From NCBI GenBank assembly GCA_009838845.1, contig VXRD01000033.1, forward strand, positions 1 to 50,124: a DNA stretch of 50,124 nt, written 5' to 3'. The position numbers were made by a program, and so were the translations under genes. This DNA comes from Gemmatimonadota bacterium. Its GTDB lineage: Bacteria > Latescibacterota > UBA2968. The notes beneath the pieces are model-generated. The model saw only the letters and a list, made by a program, of their open reading frames with translations. It was not told the DNA's origin and did no database searches. This document shows, in pieces, positions 9,216 through 18,076 of the stretch (positions within the stretch are counted from its first letter, which is position 1; each line of letters starts with the position of its first letter).

Positions 9216-9605
9216 ATGGAAATTTTTCTTTTGATTGTTCATGTGATAGTTTGTGCGGTACTCATTCTGGTTATTTTGATGCAGCCCGGCAGAAGTGGTG
9301 GGTTGTCCGGTGGTGCTTTTGGCGGTATGGGCGGTGGCACATCGATGTTTGGCGGTGGTGGTGCCGTGCCTATGTTGGCAAAAGTGACGACGTATGTGGG
9401 GATTATTTTTGCGCTGACATGTATCGGGCTCTGGTACGCGGGGCGTTCGACTGATTCTGTACCGTCAACGGCTGCTGAGCGGTTAATGGAAGAAGGGCAG
9501 ATGCCCCTGCAGCAAATTCCTCAACCTTTGACCTTTCCGGAAACCACACCCACTGAAGGAACAACCCAAACAGCACCGGCCGATACCGGCAGTACCACGC
9601 CATAG
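9216..9605 (+). CDS. secG: SecG, preprotein translocase subunit
   Basis: 129 aa. The first membrane helix (about residues 3-21) ends in the hallmark LILVILMQPGRSGG, followed by a Gly-rich cytoplasmic loop with GGAFGGMGGG and SMFGGGGA, then a second helix (about 52-72). A Pro/Thr-rich tail of some 45 residues is longer than in many SecG. It is an accessory subunit of SecYEG. Placement right after tpiA is a widely conserved order in bacteria. GAGGGTGAT precedes the ATG; tRNA-Leu begins 7 nt after the stop. Confidence 0.95.
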   Translation: MEIFLLIVHVIVCAVLILVILMQPGRSGGLSGGAFGGMGGGTSMFGGGGAVPMLAKVTTYVGIIFALTCIGLWYAGRSTDSVPSTAAERLMEEGQMPLQQIPQPLTFPETTPTEGTTQTAPADTGSTTP

Positions 9606-9612
9606 ATTTTGT

Positions 9613-9699
9613 GCCGAAGTGGTGGAATTGGTAGACACGCTGTCTTGAGGGGGCAGTACTCGAAAGGGTGTAGGGGTTCGAATCCCCTCTTCGGCACCA
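9613..9699 (+). tRNA. tRNA-Leu (anticodon GAG)
   Basis: 87 nt including an encoded CCA. Acceptor GCCGAAG pairs with CTTCGGC, discriminator A. D-arm with GGTAGA, anticodon stem CTGTC/GGCAG around loop TTGAGGG (anticodon GAG, reading CUC/CUU), a long class II variable arm, and T-arm AGGGG-TTCGAAT-CCCCT. Follows secG directly and precedes a terminator. Confidence 0.97.
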
Positions 9700-9706
9700 C
9701 ATAAAA

Positions 9707-9741
9707 GCAAGGGCTTGTGATATGGATCGCAAGCCCTTTTT
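9707..9741 (+). terminator. Rho-independent terminator after tRNA-Leu
   Basis: Nine-pair stem AAGGGCTTG (9709-9717) with CAAGCCCTT (9730-9738), a 12-nt loop, and a T run to 9741. It closes the pfk-to-tRNA transcript. Confidence 0.85.
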
Positions 9742-9763
9742 CTGTCGATAGGAGTAAGATGCC

Positions 9764-11353
9764 ATGTGTAGGCATATCCTCGCCTTGCTATTCATCGTGC
9801 TTCTGATCCAACCCCTTCGGGCCAATGTGGCATTAGAACAAGTCTCCAGTCCAGATTTTGACAATAGTGGCGTGGTCGATTTTCCCGATTTTTTGCTCTT
9901 TGTCGCCAAATTCGGGGCGCGTCAGGGCGATGATAAGTATGAAGATCGTTTTGATCTGGATGGCGATGGCGAGATCGGGTTCGATGATTTTTTGCATTTT
10001 GCCGCAAATTTTGGCAAAACAGTCGCGTCAAGTGGGGGGGCGACCCCGACAGTAGATAATAGGAAAATTCTCGGCTCGTTATTTATCTCAAAGGTATGGG
10101 CTGGGCATCCCGTTAGTTTTGACTTGTTGACTTATGGCGATGTACAATTTGTCGCATTTTACGATGCCGACCGCAAAATGACGGTTGGGATGAGAAATTT
10201 AGATGCAGAGACGTGGACATCTGAACAGCCCAGAGGTGTGTGGTTGGAAAATCGAGGCCGACTGTCGTCGGAAACCGGATGGGACACCCACAATTACCTG
10301 ACCATGGCTATTGACACCGACGATCATATCCATCTGAGCGGGAATATGCATGTGGATCCGCTGATTTATTTTCGCACAACGCGGCCACTCGATGTGACGA
10401 GTTTTGAGCGCATTGATTCGATGGTGGGACAAAATGAAGATCGTTGCACTTATCCCGTGTTTATGCGCGGTCCCAATAATGAATTGATTTTCAGGTATCG
10501 AGACGGCAGTAGTGGCAATGCGGTTGAATTTTATAATATGTATGATGTTGAGACCAGAACATGGCGGCGGTTACACGATACGCCGTTATTGGATGGGTTA
10601 GGGCGGATGAATGCGTACGCGCGCAGTCCCCAGAAAGGTCCCGATAGAATGTTCCACATGATTTGGATGTGGCGCGACACACCCGATGCTGCAACCAATC
10701 ACGATATCTCATATGCCCGCAGCCGTGACCTGGTCGCCTGGGAAACGGGTAGCGGCGATGCGTTGGATTTACCGATTACAATAGAAAGCGGTGCTATCGT
10801 CGATCCCGTGCCGCCGAGGGGAGGGATGATCAATATGACGCAGTCGCTGGGTTTTGATCATCAGAAACGCCCGGTGATCAGTTATCACAAGCACGACGAA
10901 AATGGATATACGCAAGCCTATTGTGCGCGATTGGAATACGGCGAATGGGTTGTGTACAAGGTGAGCAATTGGACCTATCGGTGGGAATTTGGAGGGGGTG
11001 GATCAATTATTGCAGAGATTCGGTTGGGTAGCGTAAATGTGGCATCCGATGGGGGTCTGAGTATGAGCTATATACATGTGAAAGAAGGACGGGGAATCTG
11101 GAAGCTGGATCCCCAAACCATGCAAGTGATCGGGACGTATCCGCCGCCCCCGAGTGCGATACCCAGGGAGTTGGCGCGCGTGACTTCTCAGTATCCGGGG
11201 ATGAGGATCAATACGCGCTGGGCGCGGGGGTCGGGCACGAGGCCCGGCGAGCGATATCTCTTGCGCTGGGAAACGCTGGGGCGCAATCGAGACCTTCCAC
11301 GAGAGGAGATCCCACCGCCGAGTGACTTGAGACTTTATATTCTTCCGAAGTGA
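9764..11353 (+). CDS. Secreted BNR_4-like beta-propeller protein with N-terminal dockerin-like module
   Basis: 529 aa. Signal peptide about residues 1-21. Residues about 30-87 hold two EF-hand-like repeats, DFDNSGVVDFPDFLLF and DLDGDGEIGFDDFLHF, each ending in F-FG. The rest (about 100-525) resembles BNR_4-type seven-bladed propellers, with DTHNYLTMAIDTDDHIHLSG (His176) and His196 twenty residues on. Some beta-propeller polysaccharide lyases (ulvan lyases) belong to related families and use two such His residues, so a lyase acting on an acidic polysaccharide is possible; this is inference. GGAG lies 9 nt before the ATG. A similar Ca-binding-like module ends the subtilase at 28221. Confidence 0.75.
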   Translation: MCRHILALLFIVLLIQPLRANVALEQVSSPDFDNSGVVDFPDFLLFVAKFGARQGDDKYEDRFDLDGDGEIGFDDFLHFAANFGKTVASSGGATPTVDNRKILGSLFISKVWAGHPVSFDLLTYGDVQFVAFYDADRKMTVGMRNLDAETWTSEQPRGVWLENRGRLSSETGWDTHNYLTMAIDTDDHIHLSGNMHVDPLIYFRTTRPLDVTSFERIDSMVGQNEDRCTYPVFMRGPNNELIFRYRDGSSGNAVEFYNMYDVETRTWRRLHDTPLLDGLGRMNAYARSPQKGPDRMFHMIWMWRDTPDAATNHDISYARSRDLVAWETGSGDALDLPITIESGAIVDPVPPRGGMINMTQSLGFDHQKRPVISYHKHDENGYTQAYCARLEYGEWVVYKVSNWTYRWEFGGGGSIIAEIRLGSVNVASDGGLSMSYIHVKEGRGIWKLDPQTMQVIGTYPPPPSAIPRELARVTSQYPGMRINTRWARGSGTRPGERYLLRWETLGRNRDLPREEIPPPSDLRLYILPK

Positions 11354-11423
11354 AGATTAAGTTGTAAAAGCCCATTGGTTGCGTATATTTCAACGTGTGT
11401 AAAACCTTAACGGAGAATACTTT

Positions 11424-11912
11424 ATGAAACGGCTCTATCTCGTGCGGCACGCCAAGTCGGATTGGAGTTATGTCGGGTTGGCTGATTTTGATCGTCCCCT
11501 GAATAAGCGCGGAAGAAGGGATTCGAAGCGCATGGGCAAATACCTGAAGCAGGCGTGGAAGGTCGAGCCAGATTACTTGTTGTGTAGCACGGCCAAGCGC
11601 GTGCGATCTACGGTCAAGCGGTTGCGCAAATCTCTCAACTTTTCCAAAAAACGGATTGCCTGGCACGAGCGCATTTATTCAGGGCACAGTGGAGATGTGC
11701 TGGATTTGATTCGACAGGTCGATAATCGGTATCGGGAGGTTATGGTAATAGGACACAACCCGGATATGACCGTATTGGTCAATGAACTAACGGGATCTGC
11801 TATCGCCAATGTGCCGACGTGTGGTGTCGCAGGTATTGATCTGCAGATTGATGATTGGTCAGATGCGGTATCGGGGGATCTGGTGTTTTTTGAGGTGCCA
11901 AAGTCGATTTGA
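11424..11912 (+). CDS. SixA-like histidine phosphatase
   Basis: 162 aa, the length of SixA-type phosphohistidine phosphatases. The N-terminal YLVRHAKSDW is the RHG/RHA catalytic motif; LNKRGRRDSKRMG follows and a second catalytic His lies in VMVIGHNPDMT. SixA removes phosphate from His of phosphotransfer proteins; whether this one does is unknown. GGAGA lies upstream of the ATG. A hairpin terminator follows, so it is probably expressed alone. Confidence 0.88.
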   Translation: MKRLYLVRHAKSDWSYVGLADFDRPLNKRGRRDSKRMGKYLKQAWKVEPDYLLCSTAKRVRSTVKRLRKSLNFSKKRIAWHERIYSGHSGDVLDLIRQVDNRYREVMVIGHNPDMTVLVNELTGSAIANVPTCGVAGIDLQIDDWSDAVSGDLVFFEVPKSI

Positions 11913-11924
11913 CGTGTCCGTAAC

Positions 11925-11959
11925 TTATCCGAAACCTGGCTGTCACAGAATACGGATAA
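11925..11959. repeat. Short inverted repeat after the SixA-like gene
   Basis: TTATCCG (11925-11931) and CGGATAA (11953-11959) form a 7-bp dyad with a 21-nt loop. No T run follows, and the true terminator is just downstream. Role unknown. Confidence 0.4.
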
Positions 11960-11986
11960 CTTATTCTTCAGTCAGCTTCCGCGTGG

Positions 11987-12025
11987 GGGTCGGTTCTTTA
12001 CTTGAGAATCGGCCCTCGTTTTTTT
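11987..12025 (+). terminator. Rho-independent terminator of the SixA-like gene
   Basis: Eleven-pair stem GGGTCGGTTCT (11987-11997) with AGAATCGGCCC (12005-12015), two of the pairs G-U wobbles, a 7-nt loop, then a run of seven T (12019-12025). Confidence 0.75.
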
Positions 12026-12044
12026 GGGGTCGGCCAAAAACTTT

Positions 12045-12155
12045 CTGGATCGCGGCTAAAACCCTGCCGCGATGACGATGAACAGGTCTGGACCTTCACG
12101 GGATGATGCGACCAGTTGTACTCGTCACGCCTGCAGGCTTGTAGCAGGCGTCCAG
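12045..12155. repeat. BIME-like paired-hairpin repeat, copy A
   Basis: Begins CTGGAT and ends CCAG, so the ends are inverted. Hairpin 1: ATCGCGGC (12049-12056) with GCCGCGAT (12066-12073), flanked by CTGG and GAC. Hairpin 2: ACGCCTGC (12127-12134) with GCAGGCGT (12144-12151), in the opposite orientation. Copies B and C lie at 19357 and 22894. The layout recalls REP/BIME elements and dRS3-like repeats. Confidence 0.7.
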
Positions 12156-12169
12156 TTGCTTTTTTCTTT

Positions 12170-13330
12170 TCAATACGTTTCGGATACGTCGAGGACAGTG
12201 CTGGCGTCTGCCTCTTTAGTTGTATTGGAGTTTTTGATCTTTTCCTGGAGTTTTTCATAGAAGAGATCGCTGTCAACCGGGATATCCACCCAATAGTCTG
12301 TCCAGGCGGATAAGAGCATGGCATTGGCGAGTTCGACGCCTTTGATTCCCTCAACCCCAGGTGCGAGGAGGGGACTGCCCGTGCGTATGGCATCAACCCA
12401 GTTTTGCGTGATGCCGCGATGGGCTTCGCCGCTGCTGCCCGTGGGGATGTCGCATTTCCAGGATTCGGGGCTGCCAAAGCCGCCTTTGTATTCTTTGCAG
12501 AATTTGCTGACGGATTCGCGTGTGCGCCAGAAGGTGATGTTTCCACCTTCCATTACGACTTTGCCGCGATCGCCAGTGATTTCGAGACGGTTAGTGCCGG
12601 GGGCTTCACCCGTTGTGGTGATGAATACACCTGTTGCGCCATTTTCGTATTCCACGTAGGCGGTGACTTCGTCATCGACTTCGATATCGTGGTATTTGCC
12701 AAATCCGACAAATGCCCTGCATCGGGTAGGCATACCGCAAATCCATTGCCAGAGATCGAGGTTGTGCGGACACTGGTTCATTAAGACGCCGCCGCCTTCG
12801 CCTTCCCATGTCGCGCGCCAACCGCCTGAGTCGTAATAACTTTGCGAGCGGAACCAGGTGGTGATGATGTAGTTCGTACGCTGAATTTCGCCCAGATCAC
12901 CCGATGCGACCAGGTCTTTGAGTTTTTGGTGCGCTCCTATGGTGCGCTGGTTGAACATGAGGCCAAAGACGCGGTCGCTTTTTTCAGCTACAACATTCAT
13001 TTCTGCGACCTGCTTTGTATAAACACCTGCGGGCTTTTCAATGAGTACATGCAACCCGCTGTTCATAGCCTGAATTGCCAGTGGCGGATGGAGGTAGTGC
13101 GGCGTGGCGACGATGACGGCATCGACGGTTCCAGAAGCCATGAGATCATCGGCACTGTCGAATGTGCGAATATTCTCGCCCAGGTTTTCGCGCGCCCACT
13201 TGATGCGGTCGGGATCTATGTCGCAGATGGCGGTTAGTTCGGCATTGGATACCTCGCCCGGGTGCAAATAAAGACTATGTCCACTGCCCATGTTGCCGAT
13301 GCCGATAATGCCGATGCGTACTTTGTCCAT
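12170..13330 (-). CDS. Gfo/Idh/MocA family oxidoreductase
   Basis: 386 aa. N-terminal Rossmann fold with IGIIGIGNMGSGHS, AICDIDPDR at the second strand and the family motif VLIEKPAG (about residue 97), followed by the alpha/beta substrate domain with GGVLMNQCPHNLDLWQW (His as likely catalytic residue) and FVGFGKYHDIEVDDEVTAYVE. Members oxidise or reduce sugars, inositols or pseudosugars with NAD(P). Substrate not predictable. GGAGA before the ATG. Lies 87 nt downstream of the enolase-superfamily gene and the sulfatase on the same strand, probably one operon. It resembles the gene at 35926 more than those at 19476 and 24039. Confidence 0.92.
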   Translation of the reverse strand: MDKVRIGIIGIGNMGSGHSLYLHPGEVSNAELTAICDIDPDRIKWARENLGENIRTFDSADDLMASGTVDAVIVATPHYLHPPLAIQAMNSGLHVLIEKPAGVYTKQVAEMNVVAEKSDRVFGLMFNQRTIGAHQKLKDLVASGDLGEIQRTNYIITTWFRSQSYYDSGGWRATWEGEGGGVLMNQCPHNLDLWQWICGMPTRCRAFVGFGKYHDIEVDDEVTAYVEYENGATGVFITTTGEAPGTNRLEITGDRGKVVMEGGNITFWRTRESVSKFCKEYKGGFGSPESWKCDIPTGSSGEAHRGITQNWVDAIRTGSPLLAPGVEGIKGVELANAMLLSAWTDYWVDIPVDSDLFYEKLQEKIKNSNTTKEADASTVLDVSETY

Positions 13331-13371
13331 AAAATTCTCCTGTTTTGGTTGGGGGTAGGGGGTTGTGCTGA

Positions 13372-13428
13372 TCTTGTTTTGGGTGGATGTGGGGGCATCC
13401 TGAACATCCTTTCATCCTTACATCCTGA
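13372..13428. repeat. Short degenerate tandem repeat of CATCCT
   Basis: Between the Gfo/Idh and enolase-superfamily genes, four CATCCT units lie 8-9 nt apart (about 13395-13428) and a shortened ATCCTG follows. Units are imperfect and far too short for CRISPR. Function unknown. Confidence 0.45.
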
Positions 13429-14557
13429 TCCTGTTTTTTTCGATATAATTCCAATTAATATTCATGCCCAATCCCGGACGCTGGGGAACATGGACAAATC
13501 CCTGGTCATCCATGGGTTCGCCGTGTTCGTGCAGCCAGGGCGCCTGTTCATCGAAGTCGATGAAGGGGTGGAGGAGGCCGCGTTCGTAAAATTCGCCATT
13601 GGTCATGGCGCACAGGGCGTGCAGGTTGCCGGGACCGCCTCCGTGGATTTCGCAGCGCATGCCAAAGGATTCGCACAGGTGAACGGTTTTCATGAGGGGG
13701 GTCAAACCGCCCACGTCGCCGACGCCGCAGCGGGAAATATCGCACGCTCCGGCTTTGATCCATTCGGCGCGCACATACATTTTGCCTTCGCAGGTTTCGG
13801 GACCGCATATTGGTAAAGACGTTTGTTCACAAAGCCAGACATAGGACGACATGCTGTGTTCGTCCATGGGTTCTTCCATCCAGTAGTAGTCGAGTTTTTC
13901 GAGTCCTTTTGCCAGGGCAAGCGAGGCTTCGCGGTCATAATAGTGATAGGGGTCGAGCATGAGGGGTACGTCGGGGCCGACAGCTTCGCGCACGGCAGCG
14001 CAGGCTTCGAGGTCGCGTTTGACACTGGGGGCACCTTCGTAGGGGGGCTGCCAGGTGTGGAGTTTGAAGGCGGGGTACCCGCGTTTCATACACCATTCGG
14101 CAAAGCGGGCATAGTCTTCGGGCGTGGCCAAGCCGCCTTCGAGGTCGTCGCCGCACATGGTAGATGCATAGGCGGGTACTTTGTCGCGGTACCCGCCGAG
14201 CAATTTGTAAACGGGTTGATTGACGGCGCGTCCGGCGAGGTCCCAGAGGGCGAGGTCAACGGACATGATGACTTTATCTGTTATCGTGTCTGAGTTGATG
14301 CGCTGGCGGTGGTTGAGGTCGTGCCAGATTTGTTCGCGCATAAAGGGGTCTTTGCCAATGAGTTCTGGCTTGACCATGCTGTTGATCACCCGTGCATTTG
14401 CACCGAACCAGTATCCGGATACGTCTTCATCGGTTGAAATGATGAGCAGGGTTTGAACAGCTTCGCGTTCGGGTCCAGGATGCCCGTGTCCATCGCTGTC
14501 CTGTTCGGTGTTGGCGATATATTTGAATTGAATGGTTTCGACATCGGTGATTTTCAA
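13418..14557 (-). CDS. Enolase-superfamily (mandelate racemase/muconate lactonizing) enzyme
   Basis: 379 aa. N-terminal capping domain, then a TIM barrel. Likely metal ligands are Asp202 (MLDPYHYYDR), Glu228 (YWMEEPMDE) and Glu254 (CGPETCEG). Candidate acid/base residues are Lys165 in FKLHTW (a K-x-H pattern) and His305 in CEIHGGG. Such enzymes abstract a proton alpha to a carboxylate; many dehydrate sugar acids. Exact substrate is not readable. GGAG precedes the ATG. Starts 12 nt after the sulfatase stop, so co-transcribed, which suits breakdown of a sulfated sugar or sugar acid. Confidence 0.9.
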   Translation of the reverse strand: MKITDVETIQFKYIANTEQDSDGHGHPGPEREAVQTLLIISTDEDVSGYWFGANARVINSMVKPELIGKDPFMREQIWHDLNHRQRINSDTITDKVIMSVDLALWDLAGRAVNQPVYKLLGGYRDKVPAYASTMCGDDLEGGLATPEDYARFAEWCMKRGYPAFKLHTWQPPYEGAPSVKRDLEACAAVREAVGPDVPLMLDPYHYYDREASLALAKGLEKLDYYWMEEPMDEHSMSSYVWLCEQTSLPICGPETCEGKMYVRAEWIKAGACDISRCGVGDVGGLTPLMKTVHLCESFGMRCEIHGGGPGNLHALCAMTNGEFYERGLLHPFIDFDEQAPWLHEHGEPMDDQGFVHVPQRPGLGMNINWNYIEKNRIRM

Positions 14558-14569
14558 GGGTAACTCCTT

Positions 14570-16021
14570 TCAATACAGCGGTCTATAACGTAGATCTCCG
14601 CCTTCTTCCTGTTGTTTTTTGTAATCGGCTTCAAGTGCCTCTCGCACCCAGTATTGCGGGGCAGAGACGTAGTTTGATTGGTGTTTCTGGTTGTCGATCC
14701 AGTGTTCGAGCAAGCGGGATTTGAGGTCGTGTTCAACATGGGCGAGGTGCGCGTCGTCCGCGCGGTTGACGAGTTCATCGGGATCGTTTTCGAGGTCGTA
14801 AAGTTCGGCAGATCCGTCGGCGTAGTGTGCGTATTTGTAGCTTTCGGTTCGCACCATAGCGCGACCGCCAATTTCGCAAAATGCGGCCTGTCGGATGGTC
14901 GCGGTGGGGTCTTTGAATAATCGGCGAATGTCCTCTCCCTGAAGTGTGCCGGGCGGTTCGGTATCGCAGGCGTGATAAAAGAGTGGGACGAGATCAATGA
15001 TGCTGACAAGGCCCGGAGCGCGCTGATGGGCGGGGACATCGGGACCGCGAATGATGAGGGGCACGCGGGACATGCAGTCGTAAAAGAAGCCTTTGAAGGG
15101 GAGGCCGTGATCGCCCAGTGCGTCGCCGTGATCGCTGGTGAAGATGATGAGGGTGTCGTCGAGTACGCCATGGGCTTCAAGTGCGGCGATGATTTTGCCG
15201 ATGCCTTCGTCAATCAGGCTGATGTTGGCGTAGTAGTGCTCGCGCCATTTGCGGTAGTGTTCTGGTGTGGCTTTTGAATAGTCCAGGCGAAACATGGAGT
15301 TGGACAGGCTACCGCGACCGCGGTCTCTTTGGGCAGGTGGTTTGTCGGCGAGTTCCTCCGGGGAACCGACGGGTTCAGGGATGGGCGCGTCGGCATACAT
15401 AAGGGCCATGTCTTCTGGGGGGTCGTAGGGGTCGTGTGGTCCGGGAAAGCTGACCCATGTGGCAAAGGGGTCGCTCCCGTTTTGTTGGAGCCATTCGGCT
15501 GCCTGATCGCCGACAAAGCCATCGACGTGAAATTTGCGTTCGTGTGGTGTGATGGATGCGCCCATGTTTTCGTAATAACCCGGCAATGTGGTGGGGTGCG
15601 GTCGGTCAAGGCCATGTGCAGCGAGAAATTGTACGTGGTGGTCGGGCAGGTAAATGTGCCGTTTGTCTTCGGCCATGATGCGTTCGTCAAAGCCCTGGTG
15701 CGAGTCCCAAGGATGAAAGTGCATTTTGCCAATGGCCGCGGTGCGCCTTCCGGTCTGCGAAATGATGCGCGGCCAGGTTGGCACGTGATCGGGTAGCCAG
15801 TTGCCATTGCCGAGTACGCCTGTTACACTGGGGTACTGCCCGCTCATGATGGATGCACGACAAGGCACGCATACAGGGGAGGGGACGATGCAATGGTCAA
15901 ATACCATGCCTTCGCGTGCAAGGCGGTCGAGGTTGGGGGTTTGCATAAAGTCGAGGCCGTAACAGGGCAGGCTGTCCCAGCGCTGTTGATCGGTGGTGAT
16001 TAAAAGGAGGTTGCGAGCCAT
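14570..16021 (-). CDS. Sulfatase (S1 family, Cys-type)
   Basis: 483 aa. N-terminal LLLITTDQQRWDSLPCYG supplies first metal ligands; the CxPxR formylglycine motif is CVPCR within SPVCVPCRASIMSGQYP. TSDHGDALGDHG lies near residue 300, and the C-terminal part has the usual YKYAHYADGSAELYDLENDP. The Cys would need oxidation to formylglycine by a maturase not present in the window. No signal peptide is evident, so it may act in the cytoplasm on imported oligosaccharides. GGAG precedes the ATG. First gene of a probable sulfatase-enolase-Gfo operon. Confidence 0.93.
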   Translation of the reverse strand: MARNLLLITTDQQRWDSLPCYGLDFMQTPNLDRLAREGMVFDHCIVPSPVCVPCRASIMSGQYPSVTGVLGNGNWLPDHVPTWPRIISQTGRRTAAIGKMHFHPWDSHQGFDERIMAEDKRHIYLPDHHVQFLAAHGLDRPHPTTLPGYYENMGASITPHERKFHVDGFVGDQAAEWLQQNGSDPFATWVSFPGPHDPYDPPEDMALMYADAPIPEPVGSPEELADKPPAQRDRGRGSLSNSMFRLDYSKATPEHYRKWREHYYANISLIDEGIGKIIAALEAHGVLDDTLIIFTSDHGDALGDHGLPFKGFFYDCMSRVPLIIRGPDVPAHQRAPGLVSIIDLVPLFYHACDTEPPGTLQGEDIRRLFKDPTATIRQAAFCEIGGRAMVRTESYKYAHYADGSAELYDLENDPDELVNRADDAHLAHVEHDLKSRLLEHWIDNQKHQSNYVSAPQYWVREALEADYKKQQEEGGDLRYRPLY

Positions 16022-16214
16022 AAGGTGCTCCGGAATAAGGGTGAATTCAGGTGGATCAAAGGACGGGACAAGATAGGACGGGGAAACAGGTATGGCAAAG
16101 TATTTCTGTTGGTCAAGTTAAAAAGAGAGAGCGATTGTTTTGTATCTTACGAAGTAGGCTCTTATTTTTATGCATTGTGCTGTTGCATATCTCGTGGTCT
16201 AACACTATCTTGTG

Positions 16215-16232
16215 AGGCGATTTGTTTGCCTC
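16215..16232. repeat. Small inverted repeat upstream of the S9 peptidase gene
   Basis: GAGGC and GCCTC flank an 8-nt loop about 40 nt before the S9 start, in a 249-nt divergent intergenic region (16022-16270) where I see no convincing promoter or other element. Role unknown. Confidence 0.3.
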
Positions 16233-16270
16233 GTTGAATTGTGCATGGAATTTTGGTTGGAAGGATTGCT

Positions 16271-18076
16271 ATGGATGTGTTGCTGGATGATGTCAAATTG
16301 CCGTCGCATTTAGATCGTCTGACGGATACGGCTCTGGATCTCAGGCGTGTGCAGGGTATGGTGCGCGTTGGTCCCGATGTGTTATTTGTGATATTGAGTG
16401 GCTCCTTGTACAAGTTGACCGCTGAGAGAGCCGTGCTCGAGCCCGTGTTTGATTCGGTGACACGCATTTGGCCGGCCGATGAAAATTGTGCGCTGGTCGA
16501 ATCTGAAGGCGCGCTATGGCGGGTTGATCTGGATGGTACAAAGGGGCGTTTGCTCACCATTCCCAAAGGGACGATTTCCTATGATGTCAAATGGGGAATA
16601 CGGGGCTTGGTTGTAGGTGCGCTTGTGGATCGCCGCGAGTCTGTGGATCCCAAAGCACCTTATTTTTATCCCGCGTCCAGAGAAAAGGTCACGCTGTGTC
16701 GATATGCTTCAATTGAAGGGTGGCACGATCTTGCCGATGTGCCAGAAGGATGCGGGAACTTGAGCATGTGTCGGTATGGCCGTCGGATCGCGTGGCGAGA
16801 ATCCCTCAATGTGATTCCAGAAGAAGCGCAGCGGGGAGAGTTTTACGGATTTGATTTGAATACAAATGAGGTGCGAAAGTTGACTGAGGGTGCGGGCAAA
16901 GTCGGCCGTGTGGTGATGGCTTCGGATGGCTCTGCGTTGCTTTACGAAGCGAATCACGAGGCGGCGTATCCCATTACGACACATACGGATTTGTGGTGGT
17001 TGTCATGGGATGGCAGCGAACGAGTGAATCTCACAGAGGGGGGGCGCTGTATTGCGCGCTTTGGCTGGGGACCTCGCGACAAAACTGCCTGGGTGTCGTT
17101 TGTGGAGGGTTTGCAAACGCAGACGGAAGTACTGGCTCTGGATGGAACGCCAGAAGGGACATTTGGCGATCTGGACGCAGTATCAGATATTGTGTGGATG
17201 CCCGATGGTCTGGCTATTTTTGAAACCGAGGATGCGGAGAGATTCCCCGCAATTTGGACGGGAATGCGCAGGGTGCCCTTGCCCCAGCCTGAGAATTACG
17301 AGGATCTGCGCGTTTTAGAAATGGAATGGGAAGCCCCCGATGGCATGGAGATTGAAGGCGTGCTCTACGAAGCAGATAGACTTAGAGGCTCTGCCCCGTT
17401 GCTGGTTTCGGCACACGGGGGGCCTGCCGCTCCGGTGGAGAATGTGCGGAGCGAGGTGGTTCGATATCGCCATTTGTTGCGGGCAGGCTACCGGGTTTTT
17501 CGTCCGGCATTTCGAGGTTCTCTGGGTTTTGGGGACGATTTCGCGCGGAGCAATATCGGATGCCAGGGGCGGGCCGATCTCGAGGATATTGTTTCGGGTA
17601 TTGATTTTTTGATTGAAGAGGGGCTTGCATTAAAAAATCGGGTGGGTATTTTCGGTGGGTCTTACGGGGGATATATGACTTTGCGGGCGCTGGCTGTGAC
17701 GGATCGGTTTCAGGCTGGCGTTGCGCTTTTCGGCTTTATCGACAACAGGCGGATGACTCTGGAGACGGGTGATTTTACGTATGAGACAGAGTATTTGGAA
17801 CCGCTGTCGTGGCCAATTACAGAGCGTACGCGCGGGGGCGATGTGTTTCCCAATTTAGGCGCAATTCGCACGCCGCTACTGTTGTTGCACGGCGATCAGG
17901 ACCCGATTTGTCCGCTGTCAGAATCCAAAGTCACCTGTCGTGCGCTGGAATCACTGGGGGTGCCAGTGGGCCTGGTGGTGTATCCGGGCGAGGGCCACGG
18001 GTTTCGGAAAGAGAAAAACCGCCGCGATAGTGCGCGGCGAACGCTGGCCTGGTTTTTGAACTATTTGCCGCCGTAA
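16271..18076 (+). CDS. Prolyl oligopeptidase-like S9 serine peptidase
   Basis: 601 aa from the ATG at 16271, which has GGAAGG 6 nt upstream; an in-frame GTG at 16241 lacks a ribosome site. The N-terminal two thirds is a WD40-like/propeller domain (several DG-turn blades). The C-terminal alpha/beta hydrolase has the nucleophile motif GIFGGSYGGYM, the Asp in LLLHGDQDPICPL and the His in YPGEGHGF, with VSAHGGPAAP as oxyanion strand. Resembles acylaminoacyl-peptidase-type S9 enzymes. No signal peptide; likely cytoplasmic. Its last 16 nt overlap the convergent Gfo/Idh gene. Confidence 0.92.
   Translation: MDVLLDDVKLPSHLDRLTDTALDLRRVQGMVRVGPDVLFVILSGSLYKLTAERAVLEPVFDSVTRIWPADENCALVESEGALWRVDLDGTKGRLLTIPKGTISYDVKWGIRGLVVGALVDRRESVDPKAPYFYPASREKVTLCRYASIEGWHDLADVPEGCGNLSMCRYGRRIAWRESLNVIPEEAQRGEFYGFDLNTNEVRKLTEGAGKVGRVVMASDGSALLYEANHEAAYPITTHTDLWWLSWDGSERVNLTEGGRCIARFGWGPRDKTAWVSFVEGLQTQTEVLALDGTPEGTFGDLDAVSDIVWMPDGLAIFETEDAERFPAIWTGMRRVPLPQPENYEDLRVLEMEWEAPDGMEIEGVLYEADRLRGSAPLLVSAHGGPAAPVENVRSEVVRYRHLLRAGYRVFRPAFRGSLGFGDDFARSNIGCQGRADLEDIVSGIDFLIEEGLALKNRVGIFGGSYGGYMTLRALAVTDRFQAGVALFGFIDNRRMTLETGDFTYETEYLEPLSWPITERTRGGDVFPNLGAIRTPLLLLHGDQDPICPLSESKVTCRALESLGVPVGLVVYPGEGHGFRKEKNRRDSARRTLAWFLNYLPP

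Noticed and set aside
13395-13428. Possible CRISPR-like array
   Set aside because: Units are 6-9 nt and there are no spacers or cas genes.
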